Assembly (NCBI RefSeq): GCF_003672135.1
Contig: NC_039515.1
Coordinates: forward strand, 2,418,001 to 2,482,000
DNA from: Ooceraea biroi
Lineage: Eukaryota; Arthropoda; Insecta; Hymenoptera; Formicidae
Reading direction: 5' to 3'
DNA: 64,000 bases
This document shows positions 1-10,692 of the stretch, piece after piece. The notes below the pieces were generated by a model. The model was not told the DNA's origin. It made no database searches and worked only from the letters and a program-made list of their open reading frames with translations. A program made the translations under genes and the position numbers. Positions within the stretch are counted from its first letter, which is position 1, and each line of letters begins with the position of its first letter.

Positions 1-1160
1 TTCCCCTTGATCTCCACCTTCTCGTTCACTCAGTGGTCGAAACTGTACACGAAACTTTCATGAAACTTTTGTTCCGCCCGTTTTGTTCTTACTTTGCTTG
101 CTTCGGCAACTTCCACGAAGCAAGAACTTGCTGTTTTCACCTTTTTCTGAACGTGGTTTCAGCTGGTGGTGGAGGCTGCGACGAGCCGTTGAGAATCGTG
201 GAAGCACGTTTCACGGCGCGGCGTGTCGTCGTTGGAGGTTCTCGGAAGAGATTTTAACGGTAAGGCGAATGCATTAATTGCGCGCCGCTTTGAGCCGGAC
301 TCTTTGATTAACGGCCGGATATAAAAAAGGAACGTCGCGGGCGAGCAAGAGCCGTGAGCGCGCTTAACTCTTCTAGCCGCTCGGCTCATTTTCACGGAAC
401 TTACCGCGGCCGGATCGATAAGGAACGAATTTTGCCAAGTTTCGCACCATGTGCACGAGCTACAAATCGTTTGTGACTATAATAATGTTCGAACGGTGTT
501 CGTTTAACTTTTTGCTCCCCTCGTGCATTACTCGTGCAATCTGTAATCTACATTTGATCTCCCTGTTCCTGTTTAATATAATTACGTAACAGGACAATTA
601 TCAAGTATCAAAGTCTCGAAGTCTATTCACATGAATTACTTGATACTGATAATATTCACGTTGAAAACGAAAAATAATTTTTTTATTATTAACAAAATTG
701 TTGCGAGTTCTGCGATGGTCCGTGCAAGCAACGGTCTATAGAGAGAAACGCAACATAACTTCCAAACTATGTCCATAAAATGTGCTGCTTAAAAAAATGT
801 TGTTTCAAAAATTAAAAAAAATTCAATCACCGTGCTGTCTCGAGAATTTCGAAAGTCAGACGTCAATCAGACCGAAATCCGCGTGCAAATCCTCGATTTT
901 TTCACAATGACGAAATACCACTGCCAATGTCGCACGAGCACCTGCAATATCTTCCAGAGAGATGGTGGGCGTTATTTTTCATTTTTCTTTTCCCCTCGCT
1001 CGAACAACCGGACAACGCACCGGGATGCTGCGCTCCGGCATCCGGACTACCGTAAACCATTCTCGCACGTTTCTCGCGCTCTCGTCGTCGTTATTATTAT
1101 CCGTTCGAAATCGCAGACATCCCGGGAAAAAGTTCCCGTACTTGCTCACTCTCTCTTCCC
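1..1160. other. Non-coding stretch at window start
   Basis: No ORF here has recognisable domains or coding-like composition. A splice-donor-like site (GTAAGG) follows moderately GC-rich sequence near 260, so a non-coding 5' exon of a gene outside or further into the window is possible. The remainder is AT-rich with no recognised repeat. Confidence 0.4.
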
Positions 1161-1164
1161 TAGT

Positions 1165-1510
1165 GGTTAACTGCCCCCTGCCCTTCTCTTTCCTCCACTC
1201 TTTCTCCTGCCGTTCTCTCGTGCTCTCTCGTTTCGACCACCCTCTCTCGCTCCCTCTCGGAAAATGAAATGGCGCGAGATTCCCTGAAGTCCTCCACTTC
1301 CAGTCTCGGCTTCTCGAGGAAAAGAGGCCTCCTCTTTCTCCCTCCCGCCCTCCCCCCTCACTCTCTCTCTCTCTCTCTCTCTCTGCCTCTTTCTCCTTCC
1401 TTTCCTTCGTTTACCCCCTCTCTGCCTGTCCCCTCTCTCTCCCGCATTCCTGTTAAAGAGACTTGAAAGAGAGAGAGAGAGAGAGAGAGAGCGAAGAGCG
1501 AGGAGGAACG
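1165..1510. repeat. Polypyrimidine tract with (CT)n then (GA)n
   Basis: The + strand is strongly pyrimidine-rich from about 1165 to 1450, with a pure (CT)n run at about 1362-1384. It then switches to a (GA)n run at about 1467-1491. The two runs are complementary and about 80 bases apart, so they could fold on each other. Long ORFs called here on either strand are products of the low complexity and are not genes. (GA)n tracts near insect promoters can bind GAGA-type factors, but no gene start was tied to this one. Confidence 0.75.
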
Positions 1511-2215
1511 AACGAACGGGGCCCTTCTTCTTCCACGGCGTTTCTCTCGATAATTGTTGCCAAGAAGTCGGACGCAGGTAGCGGGTCGACCTCTTTTTAA
1601 TAGTCCGTCCTGCTCTAGGGCACACCAGACTGTCGGGTCTCTCTTTGTCATTCCTCCTTCCCCTGCTCTCGTTCGCCCGATTTCGCCAGAAGCCAAAAGA
1701 CATTGAACCGCGTTTTAATCGCGAGGGGTGGATTCTCGACGGAATCTACGAGACGTCGTCGATTCGCGTTTTACGTTACACCGGTGAGCGCGGATCACGA
1801 GAGCGAGACGTGCTCGAGTAGCGCTACTGTAAAACCCGTATCGGACCATCTCGATATTAGAGATCGAGATTGCGAGTTGGAGTTTGGCATTTTTGAACAA
1901 TCAAAATGCAAAATGCGACGTTTTGATTTGCCGAATCCTGATCTTCGATTCGCAGTCTCAATCTGCAATGTTTGATATAGGCTTAAAAGCATGCGTCTAC
2001 ACGATTGTCAGCAAATAACGAGCAACGCAAACAAATATCGATATTGATGTTATTTTAACGCGTTTATATTTGTTGATGATGATGCTAACGGAAGGTTTCG
2101 TTATTTTTGCATATGATATTTATTTAATGCAATGCAAGCACGATCATTTATAGCTGTCAGTCAAACATCATGTTTTTCTGAACGTTCTCGCTGAACGCAG
2201 ACACTCGAGTCGCGC

Positions 2216-2350
2216 CCGTATCGGGCACTACGCATTGGAGATTCGAGATCGCGATTTGGTCAATCAAAATGTTGCCTGCTACATTTTGATCGGTCAAGTC
2301 CCACTCTTCTACGCCCAATCTTCATTTCCACTGCGCGTAGCCCGATACGA
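2216..2350. repeat. Small fold-back (MITE-like) sequence
   Basis: The segment begins with CCGTATCGGGC followed by ACTACGC and ends with GCGTAG followed by CCCGATACG, so its ends are inverted repeats. Inside is a second inverted pair, ATCAAAATGT and ACATTTTGAT (about 2265-2291). A diverged relative lies about 360 bases upstream (about 1845-1960), with the same CCCGTATCGG start and an inner AATCAAAATG / CGTTTTGATT pair. Two related fold-backs so close suggest decayed MITE copies. No family was identified. Confidence 0.45.
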
Positions 2351-2502
2351 GCTTTTAACGTAAGCAAATCATCAAAGCTGGATCTTCGATTATCATTCTC
2401 TTTACGTTGAATCAATTTAAAATGCTGGAGCTCTCACGCGAAATCCATCTTACGAGTCGGACGGCGACTATGATTTATTGACGACCGCTGCGTGAGATCG
2501 TT

Positions 2503-2538
2503 TCCCCTCCCCTCCTCCCCTCCCCTTCCTCCTCCCCT
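2503..2538 (-). other. G-rich tract with G-quadruplex potential
   Basis: On the minus strand this 36-base tract contains several GGGG runs separated by one to a few A/G bases. That satisfies the usual four-run G-quadruplex pattern. No gene start was placed beside it, so any role is unknown. Confidence 0.55.
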
Positions 2539-4829
2539 GACGAGGTACATTTATTACCTCTCCCTTCTCTTCTTCACACACTCTTCTTGTTCCTTGCTCT
2601 TTAAACCCGCTTCTTCGTCCTCTACGCGGGCGTCCTGAGAACCGATGAATATTTATTGCTCCAACGAGTTTTCGGAACCACTGACACTTCCGTTACGGAC
2701 GAAGACAGTTCGATTCTCTGATCACGAATGAGACGAGTCTTTGACAGCACGATCGTTTAAATTCGTTTCTATGCTTGTCTTTCAGTTTGGTCGGATTATG
2801 ATTTGATTCGTCGAATCATTCCGGGCTGATGCAAGCCTCGGACACACGCACGTTTTAGTGAAATTTTATCAAAACCATTTGCAGTTCTCGGAAAACTGTG
2901 TTAGTCGCTTTTAAATGAATTGATCTTATGTCAGAAAGTGATATAAATTTGTAAATTCTGACAATTGAAATTGTTGTACTGCAGTATGCAACTGCAAAAG
3001 CGTACATGCGTTTTTATGTGCATTTTTATAGAACAACGTAACGTAAAGATGATCTGAAAGAATAGTGCGCAGTATTATTGTTATCTCAACAATTTTATTT
3101 ATTTGTACTTTGACTTCCTTTCGAAATAAGCAGATCATTTTTCCTGTATTGTTTCTAAAAAAACTTATTCTGGTATGATTACATTTGCCTATGATATAGG
3201 GATAATTATATCTTTTGTGTTATATATATATTACTGTGTTAGAATGTTACACGAATGCAAATACCGATCAGAATTCACTAAAACGTCATGCAACATTGAT
3301 AACACTGTTATCATGAATTTAATGTTGCTAAAAAAAGAAGAGAATATCAAATACCGATACATTTCTCTGACATCAGCTATTACATTGCCAAAGATACACT
3401 TGTAGAGTGTCTGGGGAAAATGTAGCAATTGGCACCGGGAATAAGTTGCGTCAAAATGATAAATGCACTTAAAAATGAGGTATTTCTCGCGCGCCAATTT
3501 CCGCCTTTACACGTTAAAAATAACACGTGGCCTGTAGCTTCATTTATACCACTCGCCCGAATTTTACACTCTTTTTCTCAGAATTTTCTAATTTTCTTCT
3601 ACAAATGTGTTGAAAGAGATATTTTCTGTTCCTTCAAGCTTATGAAAACAATATTTTTCTTTCATAAATCAAACCTTGTCATTCCTTCTCGAAACTGAAT
3701 GCTTACAAGGTACTTCATATCTTGTGTCAATATCCAAACATTTAATCTTTATGTCAATATCACAGTAAATACGATACGGACATTTCCTTTCCAGTTTCTT
3801 AAATTATTACACTATTTGAAAAGCTTTCATGATTCATTTTAATTATTTAAAGTATTGGACATTAAAAAAATTTCTGATTTGAATAATAATATTGGTATGA
3901 TCATAATTGTAACATAAATTTTTCATTTCTTTTTTCTGTACTGATTCTACTTTTTAAGTTTGATGGTTTTAAGTATAGTGGATGTGTGCGATTAATGACT
4001 CAAGAAATGTGCGTTTGTACATGCACGTCGCTGTTATTTATCGAGGTCGATGCGATTTTCGAGTCGAGGTCGTCGATTTCCGGAGGATATGATTGTAGGT
4101 GGCCTTATGTGCTATCAATTGACTGAATCATCGTATCGTGCTTACTAAAATATCAGGCAGCAACAATTTCTCATGTACAAGGTGTTACAAAATTAACATC
4201 ACTTCCTTTATTATTCACAAATCTTATTTTATCAATCTTTCTATATTTTTTTTCATCAAAAAGCAGCCATAGTCTTAACCTAATAATCTTAATTTAATTT
4301 TTAATATTAATAATTTTTAAACAATTCAGCTTTAAGTTAAGATTTGATTAAGATACAGCTTGTTTGAATAACAGAAAAAACTCGTAACTTTAATTCCCCG
4401 TAACTTAAATTTAATTTACCGAGAATATTTTCGTCTTCTATTGTTTACAATTTAGAAATTATTTATGCGCTGGCAGTTTTACGCAGTTTCATGCGAAAAT
4501 TTATTTCGATACAAACATTGTTGAAGAGATATAAGTGAAGGGAAAAGCCAAAGTTCTATTATAGAATGCCTTGGTAGATCCGCAATTGGCATCGACAATT
4601 TTCAATCGAATGAGGCACGGGTATCCACAAGGAGGTCTATTGATACGAATTCTGATTATTACAATAATCAGCGCTATTACAATAATCATAACGATTGTGC
4701 GTAGAAGCGATAACCGCAATCGAAAATTCGGGATTGCCCATAAATATGACGTGATAACAATGTGTATCTTGATAAGCGTGGAGCGATACACGTATATAAT
4801 AATGCAGGGGTTCCCAGCTGATTTTTTTC

Positions 4830-5750
4830 AGTTTAACAGTTTATCTTCGAGCGCGCGGAGGAAGCTCGTGATTTGAGAGCGCGAGGAAAGGCGGTTAAAA
4901 ATAAATGTGATAAACGGGAAGGGTTAAATCACTGTTTCGCGTTTTGCTATCGCACGACGCGACGTCAAGAAACACTCGCGTGACGTCGATCGCGCTCATG
5001 CAACATAGTACGAGCATCGCCACGACCCACGACGCTCGTGTTTTTGTCCGCGGAGGATTCGCGCGAACTTCAGGAGATACATAGGAGAGAGAGAGAGAGA
5101 GAGGCGCATGCGCACGCGCATGCCGCGGTTCGAAAATCCTCGCACCGCGAGGCAACTCCTGCCGCTTTTTCGAACGCGACCGAACACGACGCGCGTCTTT
5201 TTTTCTTAATTTCTCTCTTTTCCTAATTTCGTAATTTTCTTGACAAAGTAGCACGCAAAGTATGCTACTTTGCGAGGCACACGTACAACGCGTATCCACG
5301 CGTTGTATTATTTCGAGGACAGTAATAGCCGGTGAAAGTATAAAAGCGGAACGCGCACGTAGGCGCACATGTGTGTGCACACACGCTCGCGCGCGCGGAA
5401 GGGGAACCCGAAAGAAAGAGATCTCTAGACGCGCGGAGGCTTGGCCTTCTGGCGTTGCGACACTCGCCTGCTCCCGAGGTCCCTCGAGCTGCCTCGAGCT
5501 CCCTCCTCCTCCCCCCTAGTTCGTGGAAGCACGCCTTCGAGTGACTCCACGAATACTTCGAAATCACAGTGTGACACACGGAGTTCACGTACGGCGAGAG
5601 CGAGTCGTACGACGACGTATATATCGCTCGGGTCCAACCGACGACGCGGCAGGAGTGTAGTGAAGTAGGGGTACGTGGTACCCCTGGGGTACGACGCGAT
5701 GCAACGCATCGCGGGCATTCGCATTATGAATTAAGCTCGTTTGTCGCGCA
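4830..5750 (+). promoter_or_regulatory. CpG-rich promoter-like zone, possible SOCS first exon
   Basis: This roughly 0.9 kb patch is rich in CG dinucleotides and stands out from its AT-rich flanks. It contains a TATAAAAG box at 5339-5346 on the + strand, preceded by an inverted repeat (TACAACGCG / CGCGTTGTA, about 5284-5306). Downstream, the palindrome AGGGGTAC-GTG-GTACCCCT lies at 5667-5685, and its centre includes a donor-like GTACGT at 5671. It could be the promoter and non-coding first exon of the downstream SOCS gene, whose coding exon is preceded by a good splice acceptor at 10621-10622. That link is inference. Long ORFs here look like composition artefacts. Confidence 0.35.
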
Positions 5751-8700
5751 CGGCGGATTATTCATGTTAAGAAATCAAATGATAAACATTCGCTCTTTTC
5801 TCGATAAAGACATGACGCGTGACGTCTGAATCCGAATCGACGTGCCGACAATTATCTATAATTGCGACAGAGTAAAGAATCGACGCGAGAGATGGGTAAG
5901 GGAAATGACGATTTTATGGGCATTCATTGTAAAACTAGAGCGGCGGACTGGTTGTTAATCTTGCCTTATCGTAACGTTAATTAACCCCCGGTGTATCTGA
6001 AAATGATGAGTGACTCAACAATGTGGTAAATATGTATCAAAAAGTCATAAGGCTTCTTGGAACCGGTTATTATCTAATCTCGCTCATTTCGAATGCCTTT
6101 AAATTACATTGTTTAGATTCCTTCATCTTTTCCAGTTATTCCAATTTAGACAATGTATCGCTTCCGGATCTGTTTTGCGCTGTTTAGCGACTACTGCGCT
6201 TTTCGAATTGCGACGAGGAAGGGAGAGGGAAAAGAATATTTCTACGTTGAAATATAAAGAGACGTACATTTTCTGAAGCATAAAGCATATTCTGTAAATC
6301 AAATTAGTGGAATATCCAGTTTCTCTTTTTTCAAATAGGAGACAATCGCGAATCACGTTGCTGCAATTTCGCGGTAGACACGCCGCCGGTGGAGATTGTC
6401 AACGGAATTTCTACAAAAACTCACTTGCATAATTCGCTCGCGCACACACATGTATGTATGTATGTCATCACATGTGCGTTGCTCGCACTTACGTTACGTT
6501 GCGAGTGGACGACGCGCGGCCTATCCGGCAGCTGCTGCGCGCGAGCCGGCGTATTCCTGGAAAGCCGTGCCGTTGCATAAAGGCGTATAATTATTTCTAT
6601 AATTCGCTTATAACGTTGAAACGGCACGCATGAGGGGGGAAAGAGACAAGAAGCTCTCGCCACCGCGAGATTCCCGGTAAGACGCGGTCGTTAAGCGCGC
6701 CACGCGGGCGGAACGCGCCCGCGTCGGCCGGGACAGGCGGAAGCTCCCGAACACGACCGATTAACGCGTTTCCGAACCGCGAGTTGCTTCATCTTCTCGC
6801 AATCGTCCTCCGGCGATCTTATCGAAATATCTCGATGACGATCTCGGCGTAGCGGCGATCAAAGATCGAAAGGTTTTTCCGGGTTTTGAGTTTCTTAATC
6901 GTCGTTTTCCGTTTCGGCCCGTCGGCGGCCTGATTTCGCCGCGATCGCTTCCGGCACCCCTCCGGGTCGCCGATCGTAACGTCGCGATATCGCCCTTATT
7001 CCACGGCTGACTTAACTGCATGCTGCACGCTACGAATGTGTGCACGTGCACGCTGCACGTACACGAGGATGTATGTAGGTCAAATCGCAATGGAATTCCG
7101 CGTATTAATAACGCATTGTATGCCGTGCTCTCAGGACACGCGCGCGATCGTCGTCGTCATCATAGTCGTCGTTGTCAATGCGCACGAAATAAACAATCCT
7201 GTATTCGTTACATGCGATTCACATGCACGCACGTGTGTGTACCCGCGCTCACTTGAAGTGTGCGCGCGAACTCACGCACGCACGCACTCGCGGATCTAGG
7301 TCAAACTGAAATGGAATTCAGGCTAATAATGCAAATACGTGCGCGGACGAAACGGTCGAAATAAAACTGTTGCCGGATTTCGCGCTGCCATTTCAAACGT
7401 CAAAAGATATCTCCTCTCTCCTCTCCCTCTTCCTTTCATCATGTGCCAATCACGCGGTGAAATCGACGCTTCCACGGATAATATCGGCGAGGTTTCGCGC
7501 CACGCACTGGACTATGTCGACAGACACGATGTTTCTCATTATTCCGAGAATTATGCTCCGTGGCGCACGCGCGGCGTACATATACATATATACATACGTG
7601 TCTGCCTACATGCGCGTATTTACCGCGAACGTGCAATGCGCGCGAGTGAGCGATCGCGAGAATCGCGCGTGGCGAAACCTCGTCGCGCACTTCCGCCTCT
7701 TTCGCGCTCACGTGTGAATGGGTGCGTGTGTGCGCGCGCGCGCGCGATGTGAAATTTATACGAAACTCAATGCAGAAGGACAACATGTTTGCCACTGCTT
7801 ACACTTTTTTCCCCCGGCACGTGTTTTCATTTTTTGAACGAGATTACGTGCACTCGCACGGCGCGGCGCTTGCGAGGCCGCAGGAATACCTTGCTTAGAC
7901 ATAAGCGTAAGCAAAACGTTCGTGCGATTTGGAGAAAACTTTCTGCATTGTAATATTGGCAAACGCGTGGTCTTAATTCGCGTCATGACGCATCATCATG
8001 TACTAACTTCAGCCGATTGATATATGCTGACTTGATAAGACTTGAACTGCTGTTTTGCGTCTTCAAGTTCTTTTAATAAACTGGTATCTCTCGCTAAAAC
8101 AAGATTATAAAGATTGCAAACAAGCATTCTATTTCATTATATTGATTAATGGAAGTTTTTAAATAATTTGTTTTCGATAATTAAAATTTTCTTAGTTATA
8201 CTGACCACTGATCATTTTTATTCTCGTCAAGGATATAAGCAAAACAATTTGTTAAATACATAGATGTCTACGCCGACAACTTTCTTTAAATACATATATG
8301 CGTCATAGTTTTATCGATAATTTTTACTGAACACATATATGTGTCCATAGCACTCAAAAGGTTAATACGTAAAGTTAGCTGCGTTTGCGACCTGCTTGGA
8401 GCATGTCCATCTATCTAAACATCGATTGTACGTCATGATTACAAGCTAGTAAATTAGAAACTGTATTTTATTGATTCTTGTCTTACATTGTTGGTATTAA
8501 TTTAATATCGTATCTGTTTTAACATCTTAAATTTTAATTTAAATTCTCATTTAACATCTTTAAATCTCTGTGTTAATTTGTTACGCATTTACAAGTCATC
8601 GCAGATGCAGTTTGAAGTCATTACGCGTAAATATTTGGATGCGGACGCGCTACATCAAATTCGTTTAACTTCACGCGACACTGACAAGGAAAATTTCATG

Positions 8701-9900
8701 TAAATAATTATATCTGTCGCTTGCACACGCATGTGTATGTGTGTGTGTGTGAATTATCTTGTTGATTGGAAAGTTATCGTTGCATCAGGAAAATTTATTT
8801 CTCGGATCTTAGAGATTCGTTTGTTCCGTCACGAGTTCCTCTCTTCGATTTTACAGCTGTGCCATTCGACAAGGACGCAACGGGATCGCAATTATCATCC
8901 GGCGAGTGGTATCGGCCACTCGCTATACGAGGAAACCGCGCTGCGGCTTATCGTCCTTTGAAATTCCCAGTAAAGATCGATAATTGCGAGGCAAGAGGCA
9001 GTTCCACTATCGTGACTAATTGTATTATTATAGGGTTGATGTATATCTTCCACGGACGTTGTTATTTTGACTGCTATGCTCGTGCTTTATTCTTCGATCC
9101 CATCCTTCCGAGTATACATGAGTGTAAAGGTAGGGAAAAGCAGTTATAAAGAAGACAAAAACGTTTTCTTTTCGTAACAAATTTTTGTTTTCTTCGAATT
9201 CGAATACGTTACAAAGTGGCACGTACCACGCATCACGGGTACGAAATCGGGTTTTGTGAAGTCCCGAACTTCATCTGAAGAGGTACATTACGAGTGGTTC
9301 TGAGGCGATTTACGAGGCGCGTTTCTGAAAAGGGTCTTTCCCATTTTCCCGAAAACTTTTTGTTTTCCCTAGTTGAAATATTTCCGTGAGCTGTATGTTA
9401 TCAGGAACGAAACAATGCTCATGTTTTTCGGAAGCCATGACAAAGAGAGAGGGAGACAAGTACGCTGCCTTGAATTTTATGGCTTCCCGGTATCGTTTGC
9501 CGTTATTTGTTGTACCTGATAGCTTTAACGCGAACGATTTGGCATCGTCGTTTACAGAACTTTTAATTTGTGCGCGCGCGCACGTTCCACGAGATGCTTG
9601 ATAACGTCCGTAATTATCGCCTACCGCGAAGAAAGTTCTATTAACGCGAGATAGAAGTACTTGATGCTCTGCTAAGTCATTAAGCATTTTGTAGTCTAAT
9701 AAGTAATATCGATTCGATAACAATAATTCGATAAATTGCAAGAATTTTCTTTATTTTTTCTATATCGATTGGATAGGATCGGATAAGAATTATCCAATTA
9801 CGCAATTATGCAATTTTATTTTTACTTTTTGAACGTTAACACAAAAGCAAAATAATTGTCCAAAGTTTCAGAGTTTTCTCTAAATTCTTTTATTTTATCG
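5751..9900. other. Intergenic, no gene seen
   Basis: Moderately GC-rich to about 7.8 kb, then AT-rich. Short ORFs abound on both strands, but none has a signal peptide, known motif or plausible exon structure. Simple repeats include CG/CA-rich runs near 7730-7746 and a (GT)n run at about 8731-8751. If the CpG-rich zone upstream is the SOCS promoter, this is its first intron. Confidence 0.4.
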
Positions 9901-9928
9901 TTTTGCATCGTGCGTCTATTTTTTTGTT

Positions 9929-10246
9929 CTATATACGAAATTGTTCATTCATAGTTGACGTTTCAATTGGAACGAGCATTTCAATCGAAACCTCGTTGCC
10001 GTCCAGTGTCATCGTGAACGAATGATGCTCTTGCGTGCTATATTTGCGTATACAATCACTTCTCGGTATCGATGTCCGATCGCGTTCATCGCTTCTGCGA
10101 TAATCAGTCACGGGAATACGGCTAATCGTATATACCGTATCGTTATCGGGAAAAGAAACGATAGGACTTCCAGGTTCTCCAGCATGACGGAGTAAATTGT
10201 TGACGTATCTGCCTCGAGTACTTGGAGCTAATTTTTCCGTTGTCAT
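9929..10246 (-). CDS. Hypothetical 105-residue protein
   Basis: A single-exon ORF with a true ATG at 10246 in a good insect context (AAATGAC). Its composition is more protein-like than surrounding ORFs: mixed charged residues, runs such as SFPDNDTVYTISR, and no low complexity. There is no signal peptide, membrane segment or motif I recognise. It lies divergent from the SOCS coding exon, about 440 bases away. It could be a small lineage-specific gene, an exon of an unseen gene, or a chance ORF inside a SOCS intron. No function is proposed. Confidence 0.35.
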   Translation of the reverse strand: MTTEKLAPSTRGRYVNNLLRHAGEPGSPIVSFPDNDTVYTISRIPVTDYRRSDERDRTSIPRSDCIRKYSTQEHHSFTMTLDGNEVSIEMLVPIETSTMNEQFRI

Positions 10247-10641
10247 TTATGCCGCGGCGTGACGAATTTCTAATCTAATAACTTCGTCGAAGCATTTTAG
10301 ACATTTCCGTTACCCTGAAAGACTAAAGAGTTCGATGAATAGCTTTTAGCTCATCATTGCTTCTTTCATATCGAATACGTCGTACAGTTGATGCATACGC
10401 CGAAACGATTAATTACCAAAGTTGGCAATTAAGTTTCCCCGATTTCCGTAACGAAATTCAAACGAATCGTTTCTTTTTTAACGACTACTTATTACTATTA
10501 TTTTAACGACTACTTATCTTTTTCATATATAAATGAAGCGAAACTTAACTGCCGAGCCAATAGGAACATCGCCACGGCGATAGCTTGAACAAGATGGACT
10601 AATACTCGCTTCGTTATTCCAGGACTCAGCGTAGCTGTGTT

Positions 10642-10692
10642 ATGCCGATTGAGGTGAACCGATTCCAAGCGCACGGGAATCCACTATGCTGA
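10642..10692 (+). other. Upstream ORF overlapping the SOCS start codon
   Basis: A 16-codon ORF starts with ATG at 10642 in the SOCS leader. Its stop TGA (10690-10692) lies just inside the main coding region, which starts at 10686; the overlapping bases read ATGCTGA. It is in a different frame from the main ORF. In the main frame an in-frame TAG at 10632-10634 closes the leader, so the main ATG is the first in its frame. Overlapping uORFs of this type usually reduce translation of the main ORF or couple it to re-initiation. Confidence 0.6.

Larger units (their letters stand above)
1511..4830. other. Intergenic, no gene seen
   Basis: The first part (1511-2850) is moderately GC-rich and contains two fold-back-like copies (about 1845-1960 and 2216-2350) and a C-rich tract at 2503-2538. 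From 2850 to 4830 the DNA is AT-rich, with only short ORFs of random-looking composition. No RNA gene was recognised. Confidence 0.5.

Noticed and set aside
1167..1703. 178-residue minus-strand ORF
   Set aside because: Arg/Glu/Ser runs come directly from the CT/GA simple repeats; no domain and no splice context.
9310..9741. 143-codon minus-strand ORF
   Set aside because: Composition is not clearly coding, no motif, and it has no neighbouring exon or splice context.
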